Under the pieces are notes generated by a model, which was not told the DNA's origin, searched no databases, and saw only the letters and a list, made by a program, of their open reading frames with translations. Shown here in pieces: positions 33,881 to 42,370 of a stretch of DNA of 64,000 bases (positions are counted from its first letter, which is position 1; each line of letters opens with the position of its first letter). The position numbers and the translations under genes are program-made. Origin of the DNA: Bacteroidaceae bacterium (GTDB lineage Bacteria > Bacteroidota > Bacteroidia > Bacteroidales > Bacteroidaceae); assembly GCA_017524545.1 (NCBI GenBank), contig JAFXVN010000027.1:22407-86406 (forward strand). The letters run 5' to 3'.

Positions 33881-34327
33881 ATGAAATTGAATAATTTGAA
33901 ACCTGCTGCCGGATCTACTCATAGTCGTAGAAGACTTGGTCGTGGTCCCGGTTCTGGCTTGGGTGGTACTTCTACTCGTGGTCACAAGGGTGCCAAGGCA
34001 CGTTCCGGTTACAAGAAGAAAGTCGGTTTCGAAGGTGGTCAGATGCCTTTGCAGCGTCGTCTGCCCAAATTCGGCTTCAAGAATATCAACCGTGTAGAGT
34101 ATCAGGTGGTCAATCTTTCTTCAATTCAGAAGCTCGCAGAGAAGAAGAATTTGGAGAAGATTACCATTGAGGACATGGTTGTCGCAGGATTGGTTTCCGC
34201 AAAGGGACTTGTTAAGGTTCTTGGCAATGGAACTCTGACCGCAAAGGTTGAGGTTGTCGCCAATGCCTTCTCAAAGACTGCTGAAGAGGCTATCCAGAAT
34301 GTAGGTGGTACTGCAACTAAACTTTAA
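33881..34327 (+). CDS. rplO: 50S ribosomal protein L15
   Basis: 148 aa. 'MKLNNLKPAAGSTHSRRRLGRGPGSGLGGTSTRGHKG' and 'FEGGQMPLQRRLPKFGFKN' are L15 hallmarks. Ends 5 nt before secY. Confidence 0.98.
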   Translation: MKLNNLKPAAGSTHSRRRLGRGPGSGLGGTSTRGHKGAKARSGYKKKVGFEGGQMPLQRRLPKFGFKNINRVEYQVVNLSSIQKLAEKKNLEKITIEDMVVAGLVSAKGLVKVLGNGTLTAKVEVVANAFSKTAEEAIQNVGGTATKL

Positions 34328-34332
34328 TTCTG

Positions 34333-35685
34333 ATGAAGAAGTTTATTGAAACATTGAAGAACATCTGGCATGTTGAGGATCTGCGAACCAGAATCCTCAT
34401 CACGCTGGCATTTGCTGCGATGTATCGTTTCGGGTCATTCATTGTCCTGCCTGGTATTAACCCAGAGGCATTGACTGCTTTGAAGGAACAGACCAACACC
34501 GGTCTCATGTCTCTGTTGAACATGTTCTCCGGTGGTGCTTTCTCCAATGCATCCATCTTTGCTCTGGGTATCATGCCTTACATCTCGGCATCTATCGTCA
34601 TCCAGCTTTTCGCTTTCGTCGTGCCATATTTCCAGAAGATGCAGCGCGAAGGTGAAAGCGGACGCCGCAAGATGAATCAGTACACACGTTATCTGACCAT
34701 GCTGATTCTGCTCGTACAGGCTCCGTCGTATCTGATCAACCTGAGGGTGCAGGCACAGGGTGCGTTGAATCCTGCCATTGACTGGACGCTGTTTATCGTG
34801 GCGAGCACAATCATCCTCGCTGCTGGCAGCATGTTCATTCTCTGGATTGGTGAGCGCATCACCGACAAGGGTATTGGTAATGGCGTGTCACTCATCATTA
34901 TGCTGGGTATCATTGCCCGTCTGCCTCAGGCTTTCGGTCAGGAGTTCGTCTCTCGCATGAACAATGCATTGGGTGGTGGCTTGATAATGTTCATTATTGA
35001 GTTTATGCTACTCTTTGCTGTAGTCCTCGCAGCTATTAGGTTCGTGCAGGGTGTTCGCAAGGTGCCCGTACAGTATGCTAAGAGAATGGTGGCTGGACAG
35101 CAGGTTGGTGGTGTTCGTCAGTACATTCCACTGAAGGTTTTTGCTGCCAATGTGATGCCTATCATTTTCGCACAGGCTATCATGTTTATTCCCATCACTC
35201 TGCTTGGTCTCGTTGCCGACGGTGGGCAGGCTGCTTCGCCAGTACTCATGGCATTGTCTGACCACACCAGTTTGGCATACAACATTGTCTTTGCTCTGCT
35301 GATTATTGCCTTCACATATTTCTATACAGCCATTACCCTGAATCCTGTTCAGATGGCTGAGGATATGAAGCGCAACAACGGTTTCATTCCTGGCATTCGT
35401 CCTGGCAAGGAAACTGCTGAGTTCATTGACAGGATAATGGATCGCATCACTCTGCCTGGCTCTATAATCTTGGCAATTATTGCCTGTATGCCAGCCTTCG
35501 CAGGTCTGCTCAATGTGAAGCCCGAGTTCGCTCAGTTCTTTGGCGGCACATCTCTGCTCATCCTCGTTGGTGTGGTTCTCGACACGCTCCAGCAGATTGA
35601 GAGCCATCTGCTCATGAGGCACTATGATGGCTTGTTGAGTTCCGGCCGCATACATGGCCGCTCTGGTATATCTTCACGTTATTAA
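34333..35685 (+). CDS. secY: Protein translocase subunit SecY
   Basis: The 450-aa channel subunit of SecYEG has ten membrane segments. 'LRTRILITLAFAAMYRFGSFIVLPGI' opens it; plug and pore motifs follow, with 'GIMPYISASIVIQL', 'GIGNGVSLIIMLGIIARLP', 'VPVQYAKRMV', 'NVMPIIFAQAIMFIP' and 'GGTSLLILVGVVLDTLQQIESHLLMRHYDGLL'. It lies between rplO and map; adk, which follows secY in many bacteria, is absent. Confidence 0.98.
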   Translation: MKKFIETLKNIWHVEDLRTRILITLAFAAMYRFGSFIVLPGINPEALTALKEQTNTGLMSLLNMFSGGAFSNASIFALGIMPYISASIVIQLFAFVVPYFQKMQREGESGRRKMNQYTRYLTMLILLVQAPSYLINLRVQAQGALNPAIDWTLFIVASTIILAAGSMFILWIGERITDKGIGNGVSLIIMLGIIARLPQAFGQEFVSRMNNALGGGLIMFIIEFMLLFAVVLAAIRFVQGVRKVPVQYAKRMVAGQQVGGVRQYIPLKVFAANVMPIIFAQAIMFIPITLLGLVADGGQAASPVLMALSDHTSLAYNIVFALLIIAFTYFYTAITLNPVQMAEDMKRNNGFIPGIRPGKETAEFIDRIMDRITLPGSIILAIIACMPAFAGLLNVKPEFAQFFGGTSLLILVGVVLDTLQQIESHLLMRHYDGLLSSGRIHGRSGISSRY

Positions 35686-35702
35686 GAAATAGTCACCAGC
35701 GG

Positions 35703-36488
35703 ATGATTTTTCTTAAGACAGAAGACGAGATAGAATTAATGCGAGCTGCCAACCAGCTTGTTGCCAAGACACTGGCCGAAGTGGGGAAATATGTCAGGCC
35801 AGGTGTCACGACAAAGGAGTTGGATAGGGTAGCGGATGAATACATACGCGACAATGGTGGGGTGCCAACCTTCAAGGATTTCCCCAATCCCTGTGGGGGC
35901 ACACCATTCCCAGCGTCGATTTGCACCTCGGTCAATGACGTAGTGGTGCATGGTGTCCCCAATGACACGCCGTTAGCGGACGGAGATATCGTGTCGGTGG
36001 ACTGTGGAGTGCTTCTGAATGGTTTCAACGGCGATTCTTGCTACACGTTCCGTGTCGGTGAGGTTTCGGATGAAGTTGCTCAGTTGCTCGATGTCACGAA
36101 AAAAGCCCTCTATGAGGGTATTGCCAGTGCCCAGCAGGGCAAGCGCATCGGCGACATCAGTTCTGCGGTACAGACACTCTGCGAGTCTCATGGCTACGGA
36201 GTTGTTCGCGAGTTCGTCGGTCATGGCATAGGACGCAAGATGCATGAGGATCCTCAGGTACCCAACTATGGGAGAAAGGGAAACGGCCCGATGATAAAGA
36301 GCGGCCTCTGCATTGCGATTGAGCCTATGATAACGATGGGAAGTCCGAAAGTCTATATGACGGAGGACAACTGGACTATCAGGACACGCGACGGCAAACC
36401 GTCGGCTCACTTCGAGCATACGATTGCGGTACATAAAGGTAAAGTGGAGATTCTTTCTTCCTTCGAAGATATAGAAAAGGCAAATTAA
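35703..36488 (+). CDS. map: Methionine aminopeptidase, type I
   Basis: The 261-aa metallopeptidase removes N-terminal Met from nascent proteins. The five metal ligands are in place: two Asp in 'VSVDCGVLLNGFNGDSCYTF', His in 'VGHGIGRKMHEDPQVP', Glu in 'AIEPMITMG' and Glu in 'FEHTIAV'. No N-terminal zinc-finger extension. It sits between secY and infA, as in many spc operons. Confidence 0.97.
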   Translation: MIFLKTEDEIELMRAANQLVAKTLAEVGKYVRPGVTTKELDRVADEYIRDNGGVPTFKDFPNPCGGTPFPASICTSVNDVVVHGVPNDTPLADGDIVSVDCGVLLNGFNGDSCYTFRVGEVSDEVAQLLDVTKKALYEGIASAQQGKRIGDISSAVQTLCESHGYGVVREFVGHGIGRKMHEDPQVPNYGRKGNGPMIKSGLCIAIEPMITMGSPKVYMTEDNWTIRTRDGKPSAHFEHTIAVHKGKVEILSSFEDIEKAN

Positions 36489-36494
36489 ACGAAT

Positions 36495-36713
36495 ATGGCA
36501 AAACAAGCTGTTATAGAACAAGACGGTGTAATTGTGGAGTCGCTTTCAAATGCGATGTTCCGTGTTGAGCTTGAGATTGGTCAGAAGATTATCTGCAACA
36601 TCTCCGGCAAGATGAGGATGCATTACATCAAGATACTTCCAGGCGACAAGGTCAAGGTAGAGATGAGTCCGTATGACCTGACGAAGGGACGTATCGTATT
36701 CAGATATAAATAA
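36495..36713 (+). CDS. infA: Translation initiation factor IF-1
   Basis: 72 aa, the standard length. '[25 protein letters not shown]' and '[35 protein letters not shown]' form the OB-fold factor. Confidence 0.98.
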   Translation: MAKQAVIEQDGVIVESLSNAMFRVELEIGQKIICNISGKMRMHYIKILPGDKVKVEMSPYDLTKGRIVFRYK

Positions 36714-36723
36714 AAACATCAAT

Positions 36724-36840
36724 ATGAAAACAAGAGCTTCTTTGAAAAAACGCACTCCTGACTGCAAGATTGTACGTCGCAAGGGTCGTTTGTATGTTAT
36801 TAACAAGAAAAACCCCAAGTACAAGATGCGCCAGGGTTAG
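36724..36840 (+). CDS. rpmJ: 50S ribosomal protein L36, zinc-free type
   Basis: 38 aa. '[21 protein letters not shown]' and '[12 protein letters not shown]' are L36. The zinc-binding CxxC...C..H set of the common form is reduced to a single Cys, so this is the zinc-independent variant. In its usual place between infA and rpsM. Confidence 0.96.
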   Translation: MKTRASLKKRTPDCKIVRRKGRLYVINKKNPKYKMRQG

Positions 36841-36869
36841 TATTATTGCAAACAAGAAAAGTATAGTAT

Positions 36870-37250
36870 ATGGCAATTAGAATTGTTGGTGTAGATTTGC
36901 CTCAGAACAAGCGAGGCGAAATCGCTTTGACCTATATATTCGGTATAGGTCGCAGTAGCTCTGCCAAGATCCTGGAAAAGGCTGGCGTAGATAAGGACAA
37001 GAAGGTTACCGACTGGACCGACGACGAGGCAGGCAAGATTCGTGAGATTATCGGTGCCGAGTATAAGGTAGAGGGTGACCTCCGCTCTGAGATTACGATG
37101 AACATCAAGCGTCTGATGGATATCGGCTGTTATCGTGGAGTTCGTCATCGTAATGGTCTTCCTGTGCGTGGTCAGAGCACAAAGAATAATGCCCGCACAC
37201 GTAAGGGTAAGAAGAAGACTGTTGCAAACAAGAAAAAGGCCACTAAGTAA
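36870..37250 (+). CDS. rpsM: 30S ribosomal protein S13
   Basis: 126 aa. '[34 protein letters not shown]', '[33 protein letters not shown]' are diagnostic. The basic tail contacts tRNA. First gene of the alpha segment. Confidence 0.98.
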   Translation: MAIRIVGVDLPQNKRGEIALTYIFGIGRSSSAKILEKAGVDKDKKVTDWTDDEAGKIREIIGAEYKVEGDLRSEITMNIKRLMDIGCYRGVRHRNGLPVRGQSTKNNARTRKGKKKTVANKKKATK

Positions 37251-37282
37251 TTGAAAGTTGACAATTGAAAATTGAAATTTGA
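37251..37282. repeat. TTGAAAN heptamer array inside the ribosomal cluster
   Basis: Units TTGAAAG, TTGACAA, TTGAAAA and TTGAAAT start right after the rpsM stop and end 1-2 nt before the rpsK ATG. The whole intergenic space is this array. Confidence 0.75.
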
Positions 37283-37283
37283 T

Positions 37284-37673
37284 ATGGCAAAGAAAACAGT
37301 TGCTACAAAGAAGAGAGTGGTGAAGGTTGACGCTATGGGTCAGCTCCACGTACACAGCTCGTTCAACAATATCATTGTCTCTTTGGCCAACAGCGAGGGT
37401 CAGGTCATTTCCTGGTCTTCTGCCGGAAAGATGGGTTTCCGTGGTTCAAAGAAGAACACTCCCTATGCTGCCCAGATGGCTGCTCAGGACTGTGCAAAGA
37501 CTGCATTCGACCTGGGTCTTCGCAAGGTGAAGGCATACGTCAAGGGTCCAGGCAATGGTCGTGAGTCTGCAATTCGCACCGTTCATGGCGCAGGTATCGA
37601 GGTCGTCGAGATTGTCGATGTTACTCCGCTTCCTCACAATGGATGTCGTCCTCCGAAGAGAAGAAGAGTTTAA
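37284..37673 (+). CDS. rpsK: 30S ribosomal protein S11
   Basis: 129 aa from the ATG at 37284 ('[23 protein letters not shown]'). '[41 protein letters not shown]' and '[17 protein letters not shown]' are S11 signatures. A start at 37272 would only add repeat-encoded residues. Confidence 0.97.
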   Translation: MAKKTVATKKRVVKVDAMGQLHVHSSFNNIIVSLANSEGQVISWSSAGKMGFRGSKKNTPYAAQMAAQDCAKTAFDLGLRKVKAYVKGPGNGRESAIRTVHGAGIEVVEIVDVTPLPHNGCRPPKRRRV

Positions 37674-37680
37674 TAATGAG

Positions 37681-37720
37681 CGTTATGTCGTAATAACGTT
37701 ATATCGTAATAACGAAATAT
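37681..37720. repeat. 8-nt-period array before rpsD
   Basis: CGTTATGT, CGTAATAA, CGTTATAT, CGTAATAA and CGAAATAT follow each other exactly, ending 12 nt before rpsD. A related 8-nt array lies at 61785-61820. Confidence 0.65.
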
Positions 37721-37731
37721 ATTTATAGATT

Positions 37732-38337
37732 ATGGCAAGATATACAGGACCTAAGTCAAGGATTGACCGTCGCTTCGGCGAGGCTATCCTGGGTAATCCC
37801 AAAATACAGGCTAAGCGCAACTTCCCTCCCGGCCAGCATGGTAACAACCGCCGTCGCAAGACTTCCGAGTACGGCATCATGCTTGCAGAGAAGCAGAAGG
37901 CCAAATATACCTATGGCGTGCTGGAGAAGCAGTTCCGCAACATGTTCGAGAAGGCTGCACGCACCAGCGGCATCACAGGTGAGATTCTCCTTCAGAACCT
38001 GGAGAGCCGCCTCGACAATATCGTTTATCGTCTGGGCATCGCTCCTACTCGTCGTGCTGCCCGCCAGCTTGTCAACCACAAGCACATCGTGGTAGATGGT
38101 CAGGTAGTGGGTATCCCTTCTTATAGCGTTAAGCCCGGTCAATTGGTAGGTGTACGTGAGCGCAGCAAGAGCCTCGAAGTTATCCAGAATGCTTTGGCAG
38201 GCTTCAACCACTCCAAGTATCCTTGGATTGAATGGGATGAGAATCAGAAGGCAGGCAAGTATCTCCACAAGCCCGACCGTGCTGACATTCCCGAGACCAT
38301 TAAGGAACAATTGATCGTTGAGTTGTACTCTAAATAA
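37732..38337 (+). CDS. rpsD: 30S ribosomal protein S4, zinc-free
   Basis: 201 aa. '[21 protein letters not shown]' and 'NFPPGQHG' at the N-terminus lack the Cys cluster of zinc-binding S4. The S4 domain has '[37 protein letters not shown]'. S4 is the alpha-operon regulator in other bacteria. Confidence 0.97.
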   Translation: MARYTGPKSRIDRRFGEAILGNPKIQAKRNFPPGQHGNNRRRKTSEYGIMLAEKQKAKYTYGVLEKQFRNMFEKAARTSGITGEILLQNLESRLDNIVYRLGIAPTRRAARQLVNHKHIVVDGQVVGIPSYSVKPGQLVGVRERSKSLEVIQNALAGFNHSKYPWIEWDENQKAGKYLHKPDRADIPETIKEQLIVELYSK

Positions 38338-38346
38338 AATATAAGA

Positions 38347-39339
38347 ATGGCGATATTAGCATTTCAAAAACCCGATAAGGTTATAATGTTGGAGGCGGAT
38401 GACAAGTACGGTAAGTTCGAGTTCCGCCCCTTGGAAGGTGGTTTCGGTACTACCATTGGTAATGCTTTGCGCCGTATCCTTCTCTCCTCTCTTGATGGCT
38501 TTGCTATCAACACCGTATCTATTTCAGGCGTTGAGCATGAGTTTGCCACCGTGCCTGGAGTCAAGGAAGATGTTACCAACATTATTTTGAACCTGAAGCA
38601 GGTAAGATTCAAGCAGGTTGTAGAAGACTTTGAAACGGAGAAAGTTTCTATTACAGTTGAGAACGCCACAGAGCTTAAGGCCGGCGACTTCAACAAGCAG
38701 CTCGTAGGCTTCGAAGTCCTGAACCCCGAACTGGTTATCTGCCACTTGGATGCCAAGGCATCCTTGCGCATTGAAATCAGCATCAACAAGGGTAGGGGCT
38801 ATGTTCCCGCCGACGAGAACCGTCCCTTCTGCACCGATGTGAATGTTATCCCCATCGATTCAATCTACACACCTATCAGGAATGTCAAGTACGCAGTAGA
38901 GAACTTCCGCGTAGAAGGTAAGACCGACTATGAGAAGCTCGTGCTTGAGATTACCACTGATGGTTCCATTCACCCGAAGGAAGCGCTCAAGGAAGCTGCC
39001 CGCATCCTCATCCACCACTTCATGCTGTTCAGCGACGAGAAGATTACGCTCGAGAACAGCGACATGGAGGTGAACGAGGAGTTCGACGAGGAGGTTCTGC
39101 ACATGCGCCAGCTCCTGAAGACCAAGCTGGTTGATATGGACTTGTCAGTACGTGCCCTGAACTGCCTCAAGGCTGCCGATGTTGACACCTTGGGCGACCT
39201 CGTACAGTACAACAAGACCGACCTGCTCAAGTTTAGGAACTTCGGCAAGAAATCGCTCACGGAGCTTGATGATTTGCTCGAGAGTCTGAATCTGTCGTTT
39301 GGAACTGATATTTCTAAGTATAAATTAGATAAAGAATAA
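38347..39339 (+). CDS. rpoA: RNA polymerase alpha subunit
   Basis: 330 aa. The N-terminal assembly domain has '[41 protein letters not shown]', and the C-terminal domain for DNA and activators has '[41 protein letters not shown]'. It starts 9 nt after rpsD, as in other alpha operons. Confidence 0.98.
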   Translation: MAILAFQKPDKVIMLEADDKYGKFEFRPLEGGFGTTIGNALRRILLSSLDGFAINTVSISGVEHEFATVPGVKEDVTNIILNLKQVRFKQVVEDFETEKVSITVENATELKAGDFNKQLVGFEVLNPELVICHLDAKASLRIEISINKGRGYVPADENRPFCTDVNVIPIDSIYTPIRNVKYAVENFRVEGKTDYEKLVLEITTDGSIHPKEALKEAARILIHHFMLFSDEKITLENSDMEVNEEFDEEVLHMRQLLKTKLVDMDLSVRALNCLKAADVDTLGDLVQYNKTDLLKFRNFGKKSLTELDDLLESLNLSFGTDISKYKLDKE

Positions 39340-39345
39340 AAAGTC

Positions 39346-39846
39346 ATGAGACATAATAAGAAATTCAATCATCTGGGTCGTACTGCATCCCACAGGGCAG
39401 CTATGTTGAGCAACATGGCCATCTCCCTGATCATGCACAAAAGAATCACTACGACCCTCGCCAAGGCAAAGGCCTTGAAGAAGTATGTAGAGCCCCTCAT
39501 CACCAAGTCGAAGGAGGACACTACCAATTCGCGTCGCGTTGTGTTCAGCTACCTGCAGGACAAGCACGCCATCACGGAACTGTTCACTGTAATCTCACAG
39601 AAGGTTGCCGACCGTCCCGGTGGTTACACCCGTATCATCAAGACAGGTTTCCGTGCTAGCGATGCCGCTCCCATGTGTTTCATCGAACTCGTTGATTTCG
39701 ACGAGAACATGGCAAAGACAGCTAAGAAGGCAAAGCGCACACGCCGTTCTTCAAAGAAGGCATCTGCTCCCGCAGCAGAAGCAGCCGAGGCATCCGCAGC
39801 AGACGCCGCAGAGAGTGCAGCACCTGCCAAAGAAGCTCAGGAATAA
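39346..39846 (+). CDS. rplQ: 50S ribosomal protein L17 with Ala-rich tail
   Basis: 166 aa. The first 120 residues are normal L17 ('[24 protein letters not shown]', '[20 protein letters not shown]', '[10 protein letters not shown]'). A 45-residue Lys- then Ala/Glu-rich tail ('[18 protein letters not shown]' end) follows, as in several Bacteroidetes. Last gene of the cluster. Confidence 0.97.
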   Translation: MRHNKKFNHLGRTASHRAAMLSNMAISLIMHKRITTTLAKAKALKKYVEPLITKSKEDTTNSRRVVFSYLQDKHAITELFTVISQKVADRPGGYTRIIKTGFRASDAAPMCFIELVDFDENMAKTAKKAKRTRRSSKKASAPAAEAAEASAADAAESAAPAKEAQE

Positions 39847-39878
39847 TTCTAAATTGCAATAATCATAATCGTTAGTAG

Positions 39879-39914
39879 AACCGCTTCGTCCGTGAAGGAT
39901 GGGGCGGTTTTTTT
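39879..39914 (+). terminator. Intrinsic terminator of the ribosomal supercluster
   Basis: AACCGC (39879-39884) pairs with GCGGTT (39904-39909), with a secondary TCC/GGA stem inside, followed by a run of seven T. Confidence 0.85.
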
Positions 39915-40168
39915 GTTTATGTCTCACAAATCAAAAGAGGTGGATGAGGCATGGAGGCGCTAACACATGCAAGCTCTGGCAGCTCTGAGGTGACTTTCCT
40001 TCGGAAATATGAAGAAAAACATATTTTCCCTTTGTTTTTCGCTTACTTATTCGTATCTTTGCCAACAAATTTGCAATTAAGCGACTACTCGTAATTGTCT
40101 TTTGACAATGAACACCGTTATGACGGATGATGCAGACAATGGAACTGTTACTTAAAAGAAAAGATACA
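39915..40168. other. Intergenic region before GH92
   Basis: 254 bp between the ribosomal terminator and the mannosidase start. It contains the promoter at 40031-40061 and a small AAATATG/CATATTT hairpin near 40003-40024. No coding sequence is supported. Confidence 0.5.
40031..40061 (+). promoter_or_regulatory. Promoter of the mannosidase operon
   Basis: TTTG at 40031-40034 and TATCTTTG at 40054-40061 are 19 nt apart. The leader to the ATG at 40169 is about 100 nt, longer than for most genes here. Confidence 0.7.
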
Positions 40169-42334
40169 ATGAAAAGTAAATTCCTTCTTCTCGGCCTTTT
40201 GTTCGCTGCTACGGCGCAGGCCGAAAATCTGGCAAAGTATGTGAACCCCGTAATTGGCACGGGCGACCACGGGCATGTCTTCGTGGGTGCCAGTGTGCCT
40301 TTTGGCATGGTGAATGCCGGCCCCACGCAGATTGAGACCGGTTGGGACTGGTGCTCGGGCTACCACGAGAGCGGCAAGAAAATTATCGGCTTTGCCCAGA
40401 TGCACCTCAGCGGCACTGGTTGCGGCGACTTGGGCGACATCGGCCTGATGCCTGCATACGGTGATTTGGAGCTTACGCGCGAGGGCATCGCCAGCGAGTA
40501 CAGCCACGAGTCGGAGGTCATCGTGCCAGGCTACTACCGCGTCCTGCTGGACCGCTTCGGCATCATGGCCGAGGTGACAGCTACGGAGCGCACAGCCCTC
40601 TACCGCTTCGGCTTCCCCAAGGGCAGCAACAATGCCCGCATCATCATCGACTTGGAGAACACCATCGGCGACCAGGCACGCGACACGCGCGTTGTGCCTC
40701 TCGACGACTACACGCTGGTTGGCTATCGCCGCAGCCACGGCTGGGCCAACGACCAGATTGTGTATTTCTGCATGAAGTTCAGCAAGCCCATGCATTACTG
40801 GCTGAGCGAAGGCCTCAATGCCAAGTACGGTCAGGCCACTTTCGAGGTTGACCCGGGCGACCAGGTGATGGTGAAGGTGGCACTCTCGCCCACCAGCGAG
40901 GCCAATGCCATGCTCAACCTGAATGCCGAGCTGGGCAATGGATGGGACTTCGATGCCGTGGCCGATGCCGCTTCCGAGGCTTGGAACCAGCAGCTCTCGC
41001 GCATCCAAGCAACCTTCCGCACCGAGCGCGAGCGCACCATCTTCTATACCGCCATGTACCACTACATGGTGGCTCCCCAACTGTGGAGCGATGTGACGGG
41101 CGACTACATGGGTGCCGACTTCAAGGTGCACCGTGGCGCGGACTATAACACGCTCACCACATGGAGCCTCTGGGACACCTACCGTGCCGCTCATCCTCTG
41201 GCCACCATCATCATGCCCGACCGTATGCGCGACTATGCCAAGACGATGCTTGCCATCTACCGCGAATGGGGCGAGCTGCCCGTATGGCATCTTGTGAGCA
41301 ACGACACCTACTGCATGGTGGGTGAGCCCGCCGTGCCTGTTCTGGCAGACATCATCCTGAAGGGTGAGGCCGCAGACATCGACATCGACGAGGCTTACGA
41401 GGCCGTCTGTGCCAGCATGTTGCCTACAGAATTTGCCAAAACACGCCGTGTGCCTCTGCGCGGCAAGGACTATCTGGCAGAGCTTGGCTACCTGCCCTAC
41501 GACGGCCGCGAGAGCGAGGTTGTGGGCAAGAGCATGGAGTACTACATTGCTGCCTGGGCAGCCGCACAGTTGGCAGGCCGCCTCGGTCACAAGGAGGACA
41601 GCGTCCGCTTCTACGAGGTGAGCATGAACTACAAGAGGCTCTACGACCATCGCGTCAACGTGATGCGTGCTCTCGATATGAAGGGCGAGTTCCGTCCCTT
41701 GCCTGAGAACTTCAATCCCAACCGCCAGACGCGCGACTACACCGAGGGCAACCCTTGGCAGTACACCTTCCTTGTGCCCCACGACGTGAAGGGCTTGGCA
41801 GAGGTGATGGGCGGCGACAAGGCTTTGGACAAGCGCCTCGACGACCTGCTGGCAGCCAGCAGCGACCTGGGCGAGGGTGCAGCTCCCGACATCTCTGGCC
41901 TCATCGGTCAATATGCCCACGGCAACGAACCCAGCCACCACATCCTCTACATGTATAACTATGTAGGTCAGCCCCGCAAGGCGCAGAAGTGGATTCGCCA
42001 GGTGATGGACGAGCTCTACACCGACCAGCCCGCCGGGCTCTGCGGCAACGAGGATGTCGGCCAGATGTCCGCCTGGTACATCCTCTCCGCCCTCGGCTTC
42101 TATCAAGTGGAGCCTTGTGGTGGCGTCTATCAGTTAGGGTCGCCCATCGTTGAGGAGGCCGTCATCCCCGTTCGCGACGGCAAGACCTTCACCATCCGCA
42201 CCCACGGCGGCAGCGACAAGGCCATCTATGTGAAGAAGTATGTGTTGAACGGCCAGCAGCTGAAAGGCACCACCATCACCCACGAGCAAATCATGGCAGG
42301 GGGAACGCTGGATGTCTATATGACTGCCAAGTAA
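40169..42334 (+). CDS. GH92 alpha-mannosidase, secreted
   Basis: 721 aa from the ATG at 40169, which gives a signal peptide ('MKSKFLLLGLLFAATAQAEN'). GH92 enzymes are calcium-dependent inverting exo-alpha-mannosidases, mostly alpha-1,2. 'VNPVIGTGDHGHVFVGASVPFGMVNAGP', 'GFAQMHLSGTGCGDLGDI', 'LWDTYRAAHPL' and the C-terminal 'LCGNEDVGQMSAWYILSALGFYQVEP' are family signatures, with the catalytic acids expected in the last block. It is 36 nt from a GH125 gene. Together they can strip alpha-1,2 and then alpha-1,6 mannose from high-mannose N-glycans or yeast mannan. The upstream frame to 40127 is rejected as leader. Confidence 0.95.
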   Translation: MKSKFLLLGLLFAATAQAENLAKYVNPVIGTGDHGHVFVGASVPFGMVNAGPTQIETGWDWCSGYHESGKKIIGFAQMHLSGTGCGDLGDIGLMPAYGDLELTREGIASEYSHESEVIVPGYYRVLLDRFGIMAEVTATERTALYRFGFPKGSNNARIIIDLENTIGDQARDTRVVPLDDYTLVGYRRSHGWANDQIVYFCMKFSKPMHYWLSEGLNAKYGQATFEVDPGDQVMVKVALSPTSEANAMLNLNAELGNGWDFDAVADAASEAWNQQLSRIQATFRTERERTIFYTAMYHYMVAPQLWSDVTGDYMGADFKVHRGADYNTLTTWSLWDTYRAAHPLATIIMPDRMRDYAKTMLAIYREWGELPVWHLVSNDTYCMVGEPAVPVLADIILKGEAADIDIDEAYEAVCASMLPTEFAKTRRVPLRGKDYLAELGYLPYDGRESEVVGKSMEYYIAAWAAAQLAGRLGHKEDSVRFYEVSMNYKRLYDHRVNVMRALDMKGEFRPLPENFNPNRQTRDYTEGNPWQYTFLVPHDVKGLAEVMGGDKALDKRLDDLLAASSDLGEGAAPDISGLIGQYAHGNEPSHHILYMYNYVGQPRKAQKWIRQVMDELYTDQPAGLCGNEDVGQMSAWYILSALGFYQVEPCGGVYQLGSPIVEEAVIPVRDGKTFTIRTHGGSDKAIYVKKYVLNGQQLKGTTITHEQIMAGGTLDVYMTAK

Positions 42335-42338
42335 TCAG

Positions 42339-42369
42339 AGTATTCAGAATAATCAGAGTAATCAGACAA
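42339..42369. repeat. ATCAGAGTA-type direct repeats
   Basis: Four units of 8-9 nt (ATCAGAGT, ATTCAGAAT, AATCAGAGT, AATCAGAC) fill the GH92-GH125 gap and end before the GH125 ATG. Confidence 0.6.
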
Positions 42370-42370
42370 T

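Noticed and set aside
40148-42106. 652-aa minus-strand frame opposite GH92
   Set aside because: It is a shadow of the mannosidase gene, Val/His/Ala-rich without a recognisable family; the plus frame is unambiguous.
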